64,000 bases of DNA from Portunus trituberculatus (GCF_017591435.1 NC_059269.1:3882129-3946128); one strand, 5' to 3'; shown: positions 1-23,642, numbered from the stretch's first letter. The notes: generated by a model from the sequence alone, not told the origin. Made by a program: numbers and translations.

Positions 1-71
1 TGGGTTTATGGAAGACAGAGAGAGACTGGAGCGCCATGCTGAAAGAGGGAAAAAAATAACTGTCAAGGCAG

Positions 72-72
<1 letters not shown>

Positions 73-127
<55 letters not shown>

Positions 128-135
128 CACACTCA
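73..135. repeat. (AC)n microsatellite
   Basis: About 24 uninterrupted AC units run to position 120, followed by a decaying edge in which T replaces A in a few units (TCACACTCACACTC). Confidence 0.97.
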
Positions 136-1927
136 GACGGTGAATAACCTGCTCATTGTAACCATTTCTTTTTAATCTGGCGAGGTATAGCAGTTACAAG
201 ATAAAGTATTTTCAAGGTATATCAGCTTTGTCAGCCATACGACTAATAGTAAAAGAGGCAGTAACATCATATCATACTATTAGGAATAAAGAAACACCAT
301 CTAAACCGCAGTAACAATAATAAGAAACAACAGCAAATAACAAGGATAACAAACACCATTATAATTAGTAGCAATAAAAGAAAAATCAGCAACAACAAGA
401 GACAGAGCCATGCCCCTTCCCACCTCCCTCCTCCACCCCGAGCTCGCCTCCTCCGCCTTCAACCTCCCTCCCATCACCTTCAACCTCCCTCCCACCACCT
501 TCAACCTCTCTCCTCCCTTCTCCCATCTCCCTCCTCCCTCCTTCTGCAGGTGCACGGGGCTCCTGCTTAATTACTCCCGGTCACTGCGAGGTGTTGAAAA
601 AGTGGCGTTTTTTCCTGTCTTCCTAAAACATCATTTCCTTACAAAATAATGGCCGTGGCGAACACCCGAGACCTCTCATTAATACGAAATTAAACTATTG
701 GAAGCGGCGACGGACCCAGGGAAAAAGCTTAACGAAAGGAAATTAAATGAAAATAAGTAGTGCAATAAAGTATGGTATATACCCAGATTATATTTAAGGT
801 AACGACAGCACGCTTCTGCTTTCACCATTAGCGAGGGAGGGACACGTTCAATTGTTCTAGGTGAGCCTCAGTCTGTATGCCTTGTTAAGCGTGTCTGGCG
901 AAAGAAAACGGATCTCATCAGCAGTAAGCAACGTGCGGAGAAAGTCGTGCCCAGGAACCCTCCCTCGTGGTACTCACCTGGAACACCTGTCTTGCCGCGT
1001 CACATTAGCGAGTCTTTTATCTCAGGTGTGTCGCCGCATTACCACCAGATTGTCCAGGACCTGTTTCTTGCGCCTCCCTCCGAACAGGTGACAGTAATTA
1101 GTAATTTGACAGAGCTTTATTGCAACAAAGAAGGTGCAATCAATTTCCTGTTGTGATTACGTCTCCCTCTTCACCTCTAATCACGCACACTCTCTGCCTC
1201 TGCCTCGCCATGGTTATTTCTTTTTTCGTAAATTGGCTCTTGTTTGTGGTAGGGAGAATGGAATGTGTAGGTGAATAAGTTGGTTTTATATGTAATAGGT
1301 ATTGTTTAAGAGTTATTGGAGTGTTATTAGTAGTGCTACAGTTGTTATTGTCATTTGATGATGTTGCTGTTGTTGTTTTTGTTGTTAATAATAATAGGGA
1401 TAGTAGTATTAATAGTAGCAGTTGTGGTAGTAATGAAGAGGTAGACCTGATTTATATTATTAATGTCTTCTATACCCGACGCTAGATGTTACTTTATTCT
1501 TGAAACGTTCACGTTTTTCATATTTACATTGATAGTTCTTGGTTGTGCAGCTCTTCTCATGTCTTACCGTTGCTTGCCGCCTCGCACCCTTCCCTCCATC
1601 TAGTTGCACCTACCTTCGTTATGCAAGGAACGCCCTACTTGGAGAAACGCACTCCGGAATGCAGTTAAAATCCGGAGAAATTACACTGTTTTGTCTATTT
1701 ACTAAGACCTAATTAAGGACTTTAGTTTCTTAGTCAGTCAGTTCCTAATGAAATTAAGGAAAAACATTCCGGTTTATGCTGTGTGTTGTGTTTGTATGTA
1801 AAGTGAAAAACCCGTCACAGAGTTAGTGCCACATAAATATCAGTTCGGAAAGGTAAATTCATTAGCGGTAACTAGAAACCCTTATGGCTGGTACGTAGAG
1901 TTGCCTGCCGACCTTTCAACCGACCAT
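136..1927. other. Unique intergenic or intronic DNA
   Basis: No gene recognised. From 418 to 545 there is a pyrimidine-rich stretch built of a loosely repeated CTTCAACCTCCCTCCCA-like phrase occurring three to four times. It creates open frames on both strands but looks like low-complexity DNA. From 1310 to 1440 there are short imperfect GTT and TAA trinucleotide runs. No RNA gene or splice-bounded exon could be supported. Confidence 0.5.
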
Positions 1928-2144
1928 GACCAGTGAAATGGGTAATGGAAGTTCATTCGCTTCAGCTCTGCAAAACATTTAATGATCAGTAATATCACAT
2001 ACGGCCAATAAATTTCTTAAAGAGCAGCGAGGCCGTTAGTGGCTAGTAACTCGGGCGGAGGTCAGAGAATTTGTTAAAAGACCAGTGAAATAGCTAATTA
2101 CCATGAAACTCGTCGCGGACCGCAAAACTTATTAGATACAAGTA
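1928..2144. repeat. Diverged 65-bp direct repeat pair
   Basis: Two segments of equal length (1928-1992 and 2080-2144) both begin GACCAGTGAAAT, contain GCAAAAC about 45 bases later and end with AGTAA. The interiors differ considerably. Upstream of each lies a further similar phrase (TTAGCGGTAACT near 1862 and TTAGTGGCTAGTAACT near 2036), so the ancestral unit may have been longer, around 150-175 bp. The repeat is seen directly; its age and origin are inferred. Confidence 0.55.
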
Positions 2145-5805
<3,661 letters not shown>

Positions 5806-5921
5806 TATTAACTAAAAGAGGCAAATAAGTTCTGAAAATATATTTATCTCCATGACTGTCTGTTTATTGACCAATTTAGGTACGTTAGTGATCATTGTCT
5901 CTTATAGCGGGGAGAGGAGCA

Positions 5922-5925
<4 letters not shown>

Positions 5926-5971
<46 letters not shown>
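5926..5971. repeat. (CT)n microsatellite
   Basis: About 23 CT units, 120 bp downstream of the longer (GA)n tract and in inverted orientation to it. Confidence 0.98.
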
Positions 5972-5975
<4 letters not shown>

Positions 5976-7975
5976 TAACACTTTTTATGATGTTTTGTTT
6001 TGGATTTATGAACGTAAATACTACAAAGTCATTGGCAAGTACTACCAAGAACTAGTGTGTTAAGAGTTTAGTACAGAAAAAAATGCAGAAGAAACTACGC
6101 TACGTTACTAAAGCTAAAAGTGGTTTTCCTGAATTCTTGTACGCCTGCTTTATATTTGAAGTTTTCCTCAATTCATGATGTCCTCAAGCACGCGGGGAGA
6201 TGATTTAGAAATACTAGTGTGTCTCAAGGCCTAAGTGATTGCTGGTTCTAAAAAAGAATATATTTCCTTCGTGTGCAGATTTAGTCTAAAACAATATTTT
6301 GCAGTTGAGTGTGTGAGAAAGTAAAGGGAGATAAGATACGAAAAAGGTTATAATGCAAGGACAGTAAGTATCTTGCCTCGTGCACTCAATATACACATCT
6401 ATTATAAAATGTTCTTTATTGATATGTGATACCTAATTAATTTTACAGCAAATTAAATTATTGTACTTGTAATTGTGGGTATGTTGCGTGTGTGTGGTGC
6501 GCAATATATTTTTTTCATGTCAAGACGGTATACTGTAGTGTTATCTGAAACTGTTGAATTGGAGGACTAATTTTACAGTCACCCATCAACACCCTCCTAC
6601 CTAAACACATTAGGCTATTAAACGTCGCACAGTTTTGCATGGATTACTAAGTTAGGAATAATTGATTTTATTCTCATTTGAGCGATAATTGTAATTTGGG
6701 TGAAATAAAACCCATAATTAATGCACTGCAACACAAGATGAAAATTTAGATGTCTTACTAGTCTAGAAAATCCACCATCTATTCGAGATAAAGAGTTGGA
6801 CTGCAATAAAAGTCAGCTGCGTTGGAGGAGATTGCTAGAATGACTCCATACCAACGTTACACAATAAGAATGGCTAAGGTGACAGGAAAGCGTTACTTCT
6901 CCCATTAATTAGCATGCGGCTGAGGCTGGAACCCTTGTCCATGAGATGAGGATTTAAGACCTTCACTGCAGCGCCATATCAAAAGAAACCGATTGATATC
7001 CGCCGACAGAGAACAGACGTGTGATGAGAGATGAGAGTGGAAGAAACTAACCGCTTAAATGATCGCGTGGCTATATCAGTGAAGGTTTGGTAAGAGGAAT
7101 GCATTGGGAGTCAGACTCTGTTCACTATTAACCGTCGACTTGATTGCTCGACCCACTGTCTTGAACTGTTGCCTGAGAACGAGTGACCAAAAAGTTGAAT
7201 TTTGATTTTATTTTTTTCTTGTAGTTTTGTAAGAGTAGTTTTCGGTGAATGAGATGGTATTGTGGTGCTACTAGTTGTGATAACTGTTAGTAGCAGTGAT
7301 AATTTGGTAGAGTAGCAATAGTGGTTGGTCAGAGTAAGAGTGGAGGGTGGAGATGATGAAAGTACTGGAATTAATAGCTGTACTGATATTACTGTGATTT
7401 TAATATTGCAGTCGGGAAGTTGGTGGTGGATGGACTGTTTTACTGTTCTTACATAGATAGTACAGAAAGCAGTAACGATGATTCAAATGTCCTCGTCCTC
7501 AAATTCCTTTCGGCTCGTAGAATACCCACGCAGCTGCAGTTAACATTTTCTATACTTGCGGCACACAGCATTTACCTCCTTTATAACCCAACATAGCCTT
7601 TGATATCTGCTCTACTCATGCATTCAACAACACTAATCCTCTTCGACACCACCACTATATGGCTGCGATAAGCATAGTTTCCACTCCCCTGCATTCACTT
7701 TATAACGGTCATCAGTAGCCCCGTACTCCTAACACACACGTACTCCATGCAAATCACACACTACATAAAAGAAGAGAAAGTCACAAGTCTCGACCCATCA
7801 CGAGGTAACAGTCCCACAAGTTGTCGTAATATGCTCGTAACAGCAACTCTTTAACCTTGCAGCTGCCTTGGCCTTGCCCCGCGAACCCCCGTAGATGGTA
7901 CAAGATAGCAGCGGCACGGCCAGTTTTCCGGACCTGTTTATATGACAATCGGTGATACTCCTCGGCCGCCGCCAG
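5972..7975. other. AT-rich unique DNA
   Basis: No gene recognised. The first 1 kb is distinctly AT-rich; from about 7750 the composition becomes more GC-rich, leading into the weak candidate exon at 7976. Nothing else supportable. Confidence 0.5.
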
Positions 7976-8044
7976 ATGCCTCCCCCGATACCAGCTAACC
8001 CCAGGACCATAAGTCGCCTAATGAGCCGCCTGGACCCCGCTCAG
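7976..8044 (+). CDS. Weak candidate coding exon (unidentified)
   Basis: A 69-base segment starts ATG, is fully open (23 codons, rich in Pro and Arg), is preceded by a C-rich stretch ending in CAG and is followed by CAG|GTATGT, a good match to a eukaryotic donor site. It could be an internal exon or a first coding exon. The local base composition is richer in GC than the surroundings. No family is recognised, no partner exon was found, and a chance arrangement is quite possible. Confidence 0.17.
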
Positions 8045-8990
<946 letters not shown>

Positions 8991-9179
8991 GAACATGTAA
9001 TGGCAATCATATTAACTGCAAAATATGAAGGCTTGGTGAGCAATAACCTGGCCTAAAGAACAGGTGATAGCCATTACCACGATAATTACAACAATAAAGT
9101 GGCAGTGAATTACAAAAGTTGCGAAAGACGTATTAAGAATATTTTTAAAAGTTATCTAAGCGTGGAAATATAGGTAGAA

Positions 9180-9692
<513 letters not shown>

Positions 9693-9695
<3 letters not shown>

Positions 9696-10182
9696 ATAAT
9701 GAACTATTTGCTCCTCTGGCCACGAGAGTCTGCTGCACGTGACACCGAATACAATTATGAGGTGGCAACCCACACGCAGGTAAAACAAAAGGAGAAAACG
9801 ACAAAAAACTAAAGCCACATCTTCTGCGCTTAGAAAACGTAAAGTCACACACCAATTTTTTTTACTTACTTCCCGAGAATCTAAGTTGTGTTTTTAAGTC
9901 TTCAGAAATTCATAATGGGGCAATTCAGTCTATTTTCTCCCTTTTTTGTGTGACAGGCAGATGGTCAGGTGTCTCTTTTTTTTTTCTTTGGTTATTTTAT
10001 CTTTAGTGTTGCGGAGGCATATAGCAAGGCGGTGGTGAGGAGGTGGCTGTTTGCAATAGAGCTTATAAGGAGTGGTCAATATTATGGGAAGCTCTTGGCC
10101 AGAACTGATACGAGAAATAAAAGTGAGCGTGTGATGTTTACTGGGAATAATCATGATGACGATGTTGTTTAGGAGATCTCCC

Positions 10183-10183
<1 letters not shown>
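9693..10183. other. Unique spacer
   Basis: No gene is visible. Short open frames on both strands have no recognisable content. Confidence 0.5.

Positions 10184-10249
<66 letters not shown>
10184..10249. repeat. (GT)n microsatellite
   Basis: About 33 uninterrupted GT units. Confidence 0.98.
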
Positions 10250-10253
<4 letters not shown>

Positions 10254-10309
10254 TAAAATTAATCTATTGTGGTGTTCACTGTTTCTGTGATGTATTTATT
10301 ACTTTTATA

Positions 10310-10409
<100 letters not shown>

Positions 10410-10529
10410 CTTTCTATTCATTTTTTCTTTCATGCTTAACTTAAACTTTCACTCTTTCTTCCTTTCCTCATCTTGTTTTTATTGCCACTCCCTCTACTTT
10501 TCTTCCTTCCATTTTTCATCTTATTTTAC

Positions 10530-11151
<622 letters not shown>

Positions 11152-11219
<68 letters not shown>

Positions 11220-11264
11220 CCCTCGTGTATGCATGTGCATGTGCGTGTGCGTCTGTGTGTGTGC
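11152..11264. repeat. (GT)n tract ending in (GC)5
   Basis: About 30 GT units pass without a phase break into alternating GC (11211-11221), then a degenerate GTGCAT/GTGCGT edge to 11264. Purine-pyrimidine alternation is unbroken to the end of the GC block, a composition known to favour Z-DNA. Confidence 0.95.
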
Positions 11265-12402
11265 TTAAAGGAAAAAAAATTGGTACAACGACACGTGCTC
11301 GGGAAGGGACACATACTCCAGGGTCAAACATTGGTACGGGCACGTCTGTATGCGGGCGTGGTCCTGGCGGCGCGTAGACGAGACACTCTCTAGGTGATAA
11401 ATATGAACGGTGGGACGAACTGAGCAAACGCCACGAGAGGACCGGACTCAAACACATGAATATGCATGGCCGACTTCCCCGCGCTGCCAAGCTAATGCCG
11501 ACGTATAAGACTCCCTCACAAACACACGCCGGACCTATAAACCAACGGCGAGCACCGGCAGATGGCTCGTGTGTTTGCCTTGTCCTAATGAGTGCAGGGT
11601 GAAAATCGAAGCAGCTTGAGGTGGAGGGCGAGAGAAGGTGGTGGGACGTGGTGGTCTGGTGTGAAGGTGATTCTTTCTACGTAAACTTTTCTTATTGTCT
11701 CCTTTTTTCATTGAATAGGACACATAAAGATACTTGTTTTTTGCTTCATATCTTGGGTCATAGACATTTTTAGGACTAGGTATGGAGAGGTTCAAGGTAG
11801 ATAGTGTTTGTTCAAGGCCTTTACTCCCATGGTGGGCTGATGACTGTATTGGTGGTGATTGCAATGATGGTGGTGGTGGTGGTGGTGGTGACTCCTTGCC
11901 ATCCATCACGGACCTGGGACGCTGCCGCCACATAGGAACCAATCGCAGACGCCTGCGGGAATCTGAAGGTCAGGCTCCTGTCTGGGCGAGATGATGATGA
12001 GTATATTGTTTAATTTAGGCTTGGGGTGTGTGGGCGCCGGCCAGGACAGTGGCTCAGATGTGGGAAAGGGGCGAGGGGATGGCGGGGCATCTGTGGGCGG
12101 TTGAGGCTGGTGGTCAGGCGGTCTGCGCAGGAGGGAGATCCTTATCATCTGATGTATTACTCGGACGACAGAAATCACGGGTTATTATTTACCAAAGCGG
12201 AAAAAAAAGAGACGAAGATAAGCTCCCTCGCCGACACGTCACTCGCGGGACTGGAGGAGGACGAGCACCGAATACTGATTGTGGCGGCGCTGCTTGTGTA
12301 CATGTCCAGCTCGTGGCCTGGGGCTTAATTTACGTTCCCTCAGTGTTGCATGATTAACTTTAATTACTATCCATTAACTTTCTGTCGACCTACCCGTACA
12401 TG

Positions 12403-12403
<1 letters not shown>
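11265..12403. other. Unique spacer, partly GC-rich
   Basis: No gene recognised. A short (TGG)n run of about eight units lies at 11867-11892. GC-rich DNA at 12020-12330 is open in two + strand frames at once, typical of GC-rich non-coding DNA, and has no recognisable domain. Confidence 0.45.

Positions 12404-13018
<615 letters not shown>

Positions 13019-13090
<72 letters not shown>
13019..13090. repeat. (GT)n microsatellite
   Basis: About 36 uninterrupted GT units. Confidence 0.98.
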
Positions 13091-13094
<4 letters not shown>

Positions 13095-13396
13095 GATGGC
13101 GTAAAAACAGGTTGTGAATTTTTTTAGTGTCGAAGTTCTTGTTCTTTGTATTTACGTACTTGAAGTCATATATTATCACACACCATTGCTTTCTTCCTCT
13201 TCCCTCTCACTCTCCCCTCACTAGTTCTTTCTCTTATCTCTCTCGCTACTTTCTTTTTCGTGAACTTAATGCTGAACTTTGCTAACATTTTCCTTTCGTC
13301 TCTTACTGATATTATTATTTTTTTCTCAACTAAATATGCCTCGTCATTGTATTTTTTTTATGAAGTCATCTTTGTTTAATATTTTTACTTTCTACC

Positions 13397-16117
<2,721 letters not shown>

Positions 16118-16426
16118 TTATGCATCTTTACGGCATTTGTACTTCATAAATGCCAACTTATTCACCATTAGCTTCTCGTTCGTGCTTAATTTTTGCGTTT
16201 CATGACGGCGGCGATGTTGCTTCTTGACAAGGATCTTGTGCTTCCCGGCACCGCGTTTACACTTGGCGGTGCTGGTTTTTGTAACTTGGAGAAAACATTT
16301 ACTTAATAAAGGGAAAACATTATCGCCATATATGAAACAGAACGAAAAAAAAAAAAATGTGCAGAAATTGCCATGTAAATACAATGTTTCTATTCCATAA
16401 TGACTCAGGTTTTCCACTTTCTTCAC
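16118..16426 (-). CDS. Candidate 3'-terminal exon with a basic tail (unidentified)
   Basis: A minus-strand frame of 102 codons ends in TAA at 16118-16120. Its last 55 or so residues are strikingly basic (Lys, Arg and His dominate, with a KKQHRRRH cluster) and use GC-ending codons in their first half, unlike the AT-rich, poly-Phe first half of the frame. A plausible acceptor (TTTTCTCCAAG) lies at about 16285, so the real part may be an exon of about 167 bases from 16284 down to 16118. The composition would fit a nuclear, nucleolar or ribosome-associated protein, but no family is recognised and no upstream exon or polyadenylation signal was found. Confidence 0.25.
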   Translation of the reverse strand: MKKVENLSHYGIETLYLHGNFCTFFFFSFCFIYGDNVFPLLSKCFLQVTKTSTAKCKRGAGKHKILVKKQHRRRHETQKLSTNEKLMVNKLAFMKYKCRKDA

Positions 16427-17799
16427 CTACTTTTTTCCTGAGAGCGGTGGCACATACCTTCCAATTTTTGGTCGGATGCGCTTATCGCAGATGTGACGCC
16501 CATTTCAATTTCTTCGTCCGCGATGAAAAGAAGTGGCGGCGGCAGTGCATTTCTTGCTGCCTGATCCTTATCGAACTGGTGACGGAAATTTTACACTGCG
16601 CTCATGACTGACGTCTATTCCATGCTTGCCACGTGGTCTTTACGGAAATGGAAATGCAAGTAAATAGTTACCTTCTTAACCTGAAGACTTTGTCACTTTT
16701 TTAACTTCAGCGACGAGTCCTCTGTGTTAAGGAGAGACCATGCTGACCACCTGGCTGCCTCACACTCTCACACCGCCTGCCACAGCGCGTCCCTCCATGC
16801 CCCGACCCGTCCCGCCTCGCCTATGCGCCCTTGCTCCGTGGTAATCGCCAGTAATCTTATGCAATGACCTGTAATGGTGGGAGTGCGGCGAGTAATTGAT
16901 ATGATCTCGTGTTTATGTGACGCTAAGAGATTGCACGCGGTCGCATCCAAGCACTACAGGTCCGCCAGGAAGACTGATGTTGATTCTTCTGCAAGCAAGT
17001 GATGCATTTGCCTCTGACAACGTCGATGCGGTGAATCGTGAGCATATGACGGACACTGCTCCTTCATTAATAATTTTATATATGTTGATGAATATAAAAC
17101 CTTATATTTACCTTGACTAACATTAAAAATTGTCTATTTTTACGAGTATGTTCATATGAAACAACAGAAAAGTTCGTTTCCATGCAAATTACAAAACCGC
17201 GGACTCTCCAAACGTACCAAGAGTTCTTTCTCTTCTTTTTTTGAGCAGTACATCTCCAAGAGGAAGATTGAGAGGAACGTTAGACCCACTTTAAGGTGAG
17301 TTCTTTCCTACGCGTGGGTTTTAGCGGCTATATTTCACACTATCCTTTGTCTTAATGTATTATTAAGCTTAATCGACCTGATGGATGTCGGTGGGCTGAC
17401 CAGATCAAATTTGACGCTGAGCAAAAGTGAGAAGAATGGGGAAGGAAGAGGAGGGGACGCTGGTGAATGGACAGAGAAGTGAGTACGTATAAGGGGCTCC
17501 AGAAGACAGATGCTTGGGAGGTGCTAGTGAAGGAAGGAAGGTTTACAGTTCAATGGCATAAATGTTTTGTGTTGTCCATAAAAGCTCCAGTCTTAGGATT
17601 TGTTTTAGCTGTCGTCTTAGTGGCTGTCGTTCATTCAGGTGTGTTTCATCTCTATTGTTTGTCGTTGTTGTTGTTATTGCTGATGTTGAGGTGGTGGTTG
17701 TTGTTGTTTTCGTCTTTTTTAATTTTACTTTTCTTCGTCATGGCAGTCTTTCTCTTAGTTCTCGTCTTCCTTTTTTTCTATCTATATTTCCTTTCCTCA
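16427..17799. other. Unique DNA
   Basis: No gene recognised. The 17640-17800 part is rich in T and in GTT/GTC trinucleotides on the + strand, leading into pyrimidine-rich DNA that borders the LINE fragment. Confidence 0.45.
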
Positions 17800-17841
17800 C
17801 TCCTCCTCCTCTTCCTTCTTCTCCTCCTCTTCCTTCTCCTC
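17800..17841. repeat. Imperfect (CCT/CTT)n tract at LINE 5' breakpoint
   Basis: A decayed CCT/CTT trinucleotide tract ends exactly where LINE-like coding sequence begins. Confidence 0.8.
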
Positions 17842-18450
17842 AGGATAAGAGGAGACCTAATCGAAGTTTTCAAAAATTTTCAGGGATACAACAACCTTGA
17901 TGTAAATAAATATTTTACTATTGATCATTCCACCATAACAAGGAATAATGGATTTAAAATTACACCAAAACGCTTTAAAACCCACGAGGCAAAGCACTTT
18001 TTCTTTAATAGAATTGTTAACATTTGGAATAAGCTTCCTTCTGAAATAGTAAACAGTACTTCCATTGCATCATTCAAAAACAAAATTGATAAATATTTAA
18101 AGAATAACCCCCAACAAGCTCTCTTCTTGTCTGAATAATTAAACATTATACTAGTAAGTCAATTATTATGTTCTTATAGATAGATATGTAGAGTTCACCG
18201 TAGGGTGAATAATAGAATCTCCTTTCATCCTTTCCTGTGAAAATTCCATGTCAGTTTTTCCATACTGCATGGTACTTTTCCAAGCTATTTTCCATGCCAG
18301 CGAAAGCTGGAGGGAGTGGTGGGTGGGAGGAGCCTTCTCCTGTACTGTCCTGTCTCTCTTATCTGTAGCCAGTTAGAAGTAGTTACCAAACAGCCTCGAA
18401 AGGACCAACAGGTCTGTTGCTGTTTGGCTTTCCTTTGTATTCCTTTGTAT
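17842..18450 (+). mobile_element. 5'-truncated non-LTR retrotransposon: C-terminus and 3' UTR
   Basis: The last 98 codons (17842-18135) plus stop TGA/TAA-type end at 18138 read as the C-terminal tail of a LINE ORF2 protein. It begins RIRGDLIEVFK and later has the block NIWNKLPSEIVN followed by a FKNKIDKYL segment. This R-RGDLIEV ... WN-LP-E-V ... FK-LD arrangement is familiar from the region after the reverse transcriptase domain in CR1/jockey/I-like elements. The endonuclease and reverse transcriptase domains are absent, so it is 5'-truncated. The roughly 310-bp remainder is the presumptive 3' UTR, ending in two TTTGTATTCC decamers and then a (CCT)n tract. The frame is intact, suggesting a fairly recent insertion; the clade is not resolved. 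Confidence 0.8.
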
Positions 18451-18670
18451 TCCTCCTTCCTCCTCCTCCTCCTCCTCCTCCTCCTCCTCCTCCTCCTCCT
18501 CCTCCTCCTCCTCCTCTTCCTCCTCCTCCTCCTCCTCCTCCTCCTCCTCCTCCTCCCCCTCCTCCTCCTCCTCCTCCTCCTCCTCCTCCTCCTCCTCCTC
18601 CTCCTCCTCCTCCTCCTCCTCCTCCTCCTCCTCCTCCTCCTCCTCCTCCTCCTCCTCCTCCTCCTCCTCT
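18451..18670. repeat. (CCT)n microsatellite at LINE 3' end
   Basis: About 73 CCT units with interruptions near 18517 and 18555. It follows the LINE 3' tail directly. Poly-Pro and poly-Leu frames here are artefacts. Confidence 0.97.
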
Positions 18671-18720
18671 ATGTCTTTTATTTACTCACCATCATCACCA
18701 TCTTAAAGATACACCTCAAC

Positions 18721-18745
18721 ATCAAACACACCCACCCACATACAC

Positions 18746-18809
<64 letters not shown>
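18721..18809. repeat. (AC)n microsatellite with imperfect 5' edge
   Basis: Imperfect ACCCAC/TACAC units to 18750, then about 29 pure AC units. Confidence 0.97.
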
Positions 18810-21339
<2,530 letters not shown>

Positions 21340-21442
21340 ATATGATATCTCGCGGCAGTGACTCGGCTTTTTCACTAATCACTAAGTAGACTCGCCAGGT
21401 GAAGGGAAGTGGCTACTGTCCACCCTATTGTGTCTTACTTAG

Positions 21443-22056
<614 letters not shown>

Positions 22057-22117
<61 letters not shown>
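22057..22117. repeat. (GT)n microsatellite
   Basis: About 30 uninterrupted GT units. Confidence 0.98.
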
Positions 22118-22118
<1 letters not shown>

Positions 22119-22922
22119 TATTTACAAACACCCACCTCCTTTATCACTTGCCTCTTCCAATAGCCACAGGACGGAGACTCTTACTCTAGAATCAACACCA
22201 CTTCCAAATATCAACAGTCATCAGGGAACAATTTGTTTTGTTACTCTTCTGATCTCTGGCGTGATTCTCCAATTGTCCGTGTAACTGTGGCCGCCCGTGG
22301 CAAAAAAACCGAAAAAGGGAAAGAGTTAGAGGGAGCAAAAAACACTAAATCACTTTCGATTCCTATTTGGTCTTCTCATTTGCAACATTAGAAGACGCGT
22401 TTCTATTGTTTCTCGGCTCATTGGAAAAATTGGTTTCACGCGAACTCGTCCCAATCACCTTGTTTAGAGAATTACAGGTCGGTAAGTCTGTCTGGGTGAG
22501 GGAATGGGGGAAGAGTAAAAAAAAAAGAGGTGAAGAAATGAATAACAAAAAAAAAAAAAGAGACCCTTTGGCCAAGGTATACAGAGAGAGAGTGTCCGGC
22601 GGCCTTAAACAGCGAGGACACGCATTATGGTCGGAGTAGCCACACCTGGGACCCGGCATTCATTCCTTGTTTATGAGACTAAAATTACCACGTGTCGCCG
22701 CGATAGCTCAAGTGGCGCGTCTTGAGGCCTTGCTTGTGGAGGTGGCATGAGGGAGACTGTCCTCTGTTATGTCTGGCGTGTGTTGTTGGGAGGGGAGCGG
22801 GTGCTGTGGCGGGATATTGGAGGCTCTGGAACGCGTGGTGCTGTTAGATGTGAGGTAGGAGCCTGGGAGTGTGACAGAGACGTGGTGGGCTAGTGAATGG
22901 CCAAATACAATGGAATGAGAAG

Positions 22923-22924
<2 letters not shown>
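22118..22924. other. Unique spacer with a possible tRNA-like A-box
   Basis: No gene recognised. Near 22693 the + strand has GATAGCTCAAGTGG, matching a tRNA A-box, but no B-box follows at the right distance, so at most it is a SINE head remnant. Confidence 0.35.
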
Positions 22925-22988
<64 letters not shown>

Positions 22989-22998
22989 TGTGTGAGTG
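22925..22998. repeat. (GT)n microsatellite
   Basis: About 30 GT units with a degenerate TGTTTGTGTGTGAGTG edge abutting a SINE. On the SINE sense strand this is an (AC)n tract downstream of it. Confidence 0.97.
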
Positions 22999-23276
22999 TA
23001 ATTCACCTCGGGTGCCTGCTGGTCACCCAGCCAGTCTTCCCCATTACGGAGCGAGCTCAGAGCTCATAGACCGATCTTCGGGTAGGACTGAGACCACATC
23101 ACACAACACACATCGGGAAAGCGAGGCCACAACCCCACCAGTTACATCCCGTACCTATTTACAGCTAGGTGAACAGGGGGTACACATAAAGAGGCTTGCT
23201 CATTTGCCTCGCCGCTTACCGGGACTCGAACTCGGCCCTCGTGATTATGAGTCGAGCGTGCTAACTACTATACTAC

Positions 23277-23278
<2 letters not shown>
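22999..23278 (-). mobile_element. tRNA-derived SINE, diverged copy
   Basis: Read on the minus strand, it starts with a tRNA-like head (about 23278 down to 23205) holding a degenerate A-box and a good B-box (GAGTTCGAGTCCC), with CAT at the anticodon position. The body carries the phrases CCTGTTCACCTAGC, TAGGTACGGGATGTAA and TGAGCTCTGAGCTCG, which are shared with the two other copies at 23319 and 57354. The head differs clearly from the 57354 copy, so it may be another subfamily. It is flanked by (GT)n on both sides. Confidence 0.83.

Positions 23279-23318
<40 letters not shown>
23279..23318. repeat. (GT)n microsatellite between two SINEs
   Basis: About 20 GT units separate two SINE copies of the same orientation. 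Confidence 0.97.
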
Positions 23319-23320
<2 letters not shown>

Positions 23321-23569
23321 CACTGTTTGATCTGCTGCAGTCTCTGACGAGACAGCCAGACGTTACCCTACGGAACGAGCTCAGAGCTCATTATTTCCGA
23401 TCTTCGGATAGGCTGAGACCAGGCACACCACACACCGGGACAACAAGGTCACAACTCCTCGATTTACATCCCGTACCTACTCACTGCTAGGTGAACAAGG
23501 GCTAAACCTGAAAGGAGACACACCCAAATATCTCCACCTGGCCGGGGAATCGAACCCCGGTCCTCTGGC

Positions 23570-23570
<1 letters not shown>
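23319..23570 (-). mobile_element. tRNA-derived SINE, head truncated at anticodon loop
   Basis: Minus-strand copy of the element at 57354, differing by few substitutions across about 250 bp. It shares the B-box GGTTCGATTCC, the phrases GGAGATATTTGGGTGTGTCT and GTTCACCTAGCAGTGAGTAG, and the end CTGCAGCAGATCAAACA. The tRNA head is cut at the anticodon loop: everything 5' of CACAAGCCAG is missing and replaced by (AC)n on the SINE strand. The A-box is therefore absent and pol III transcription from this copy is unlikely. Confidence 0.9.

Positions 23571-23642
<72 letters not shown>

Noticed and set aside
22693..22740. tRNA-like A-box on the + strand
   Set aside because: No B-box or stems in the expected place.
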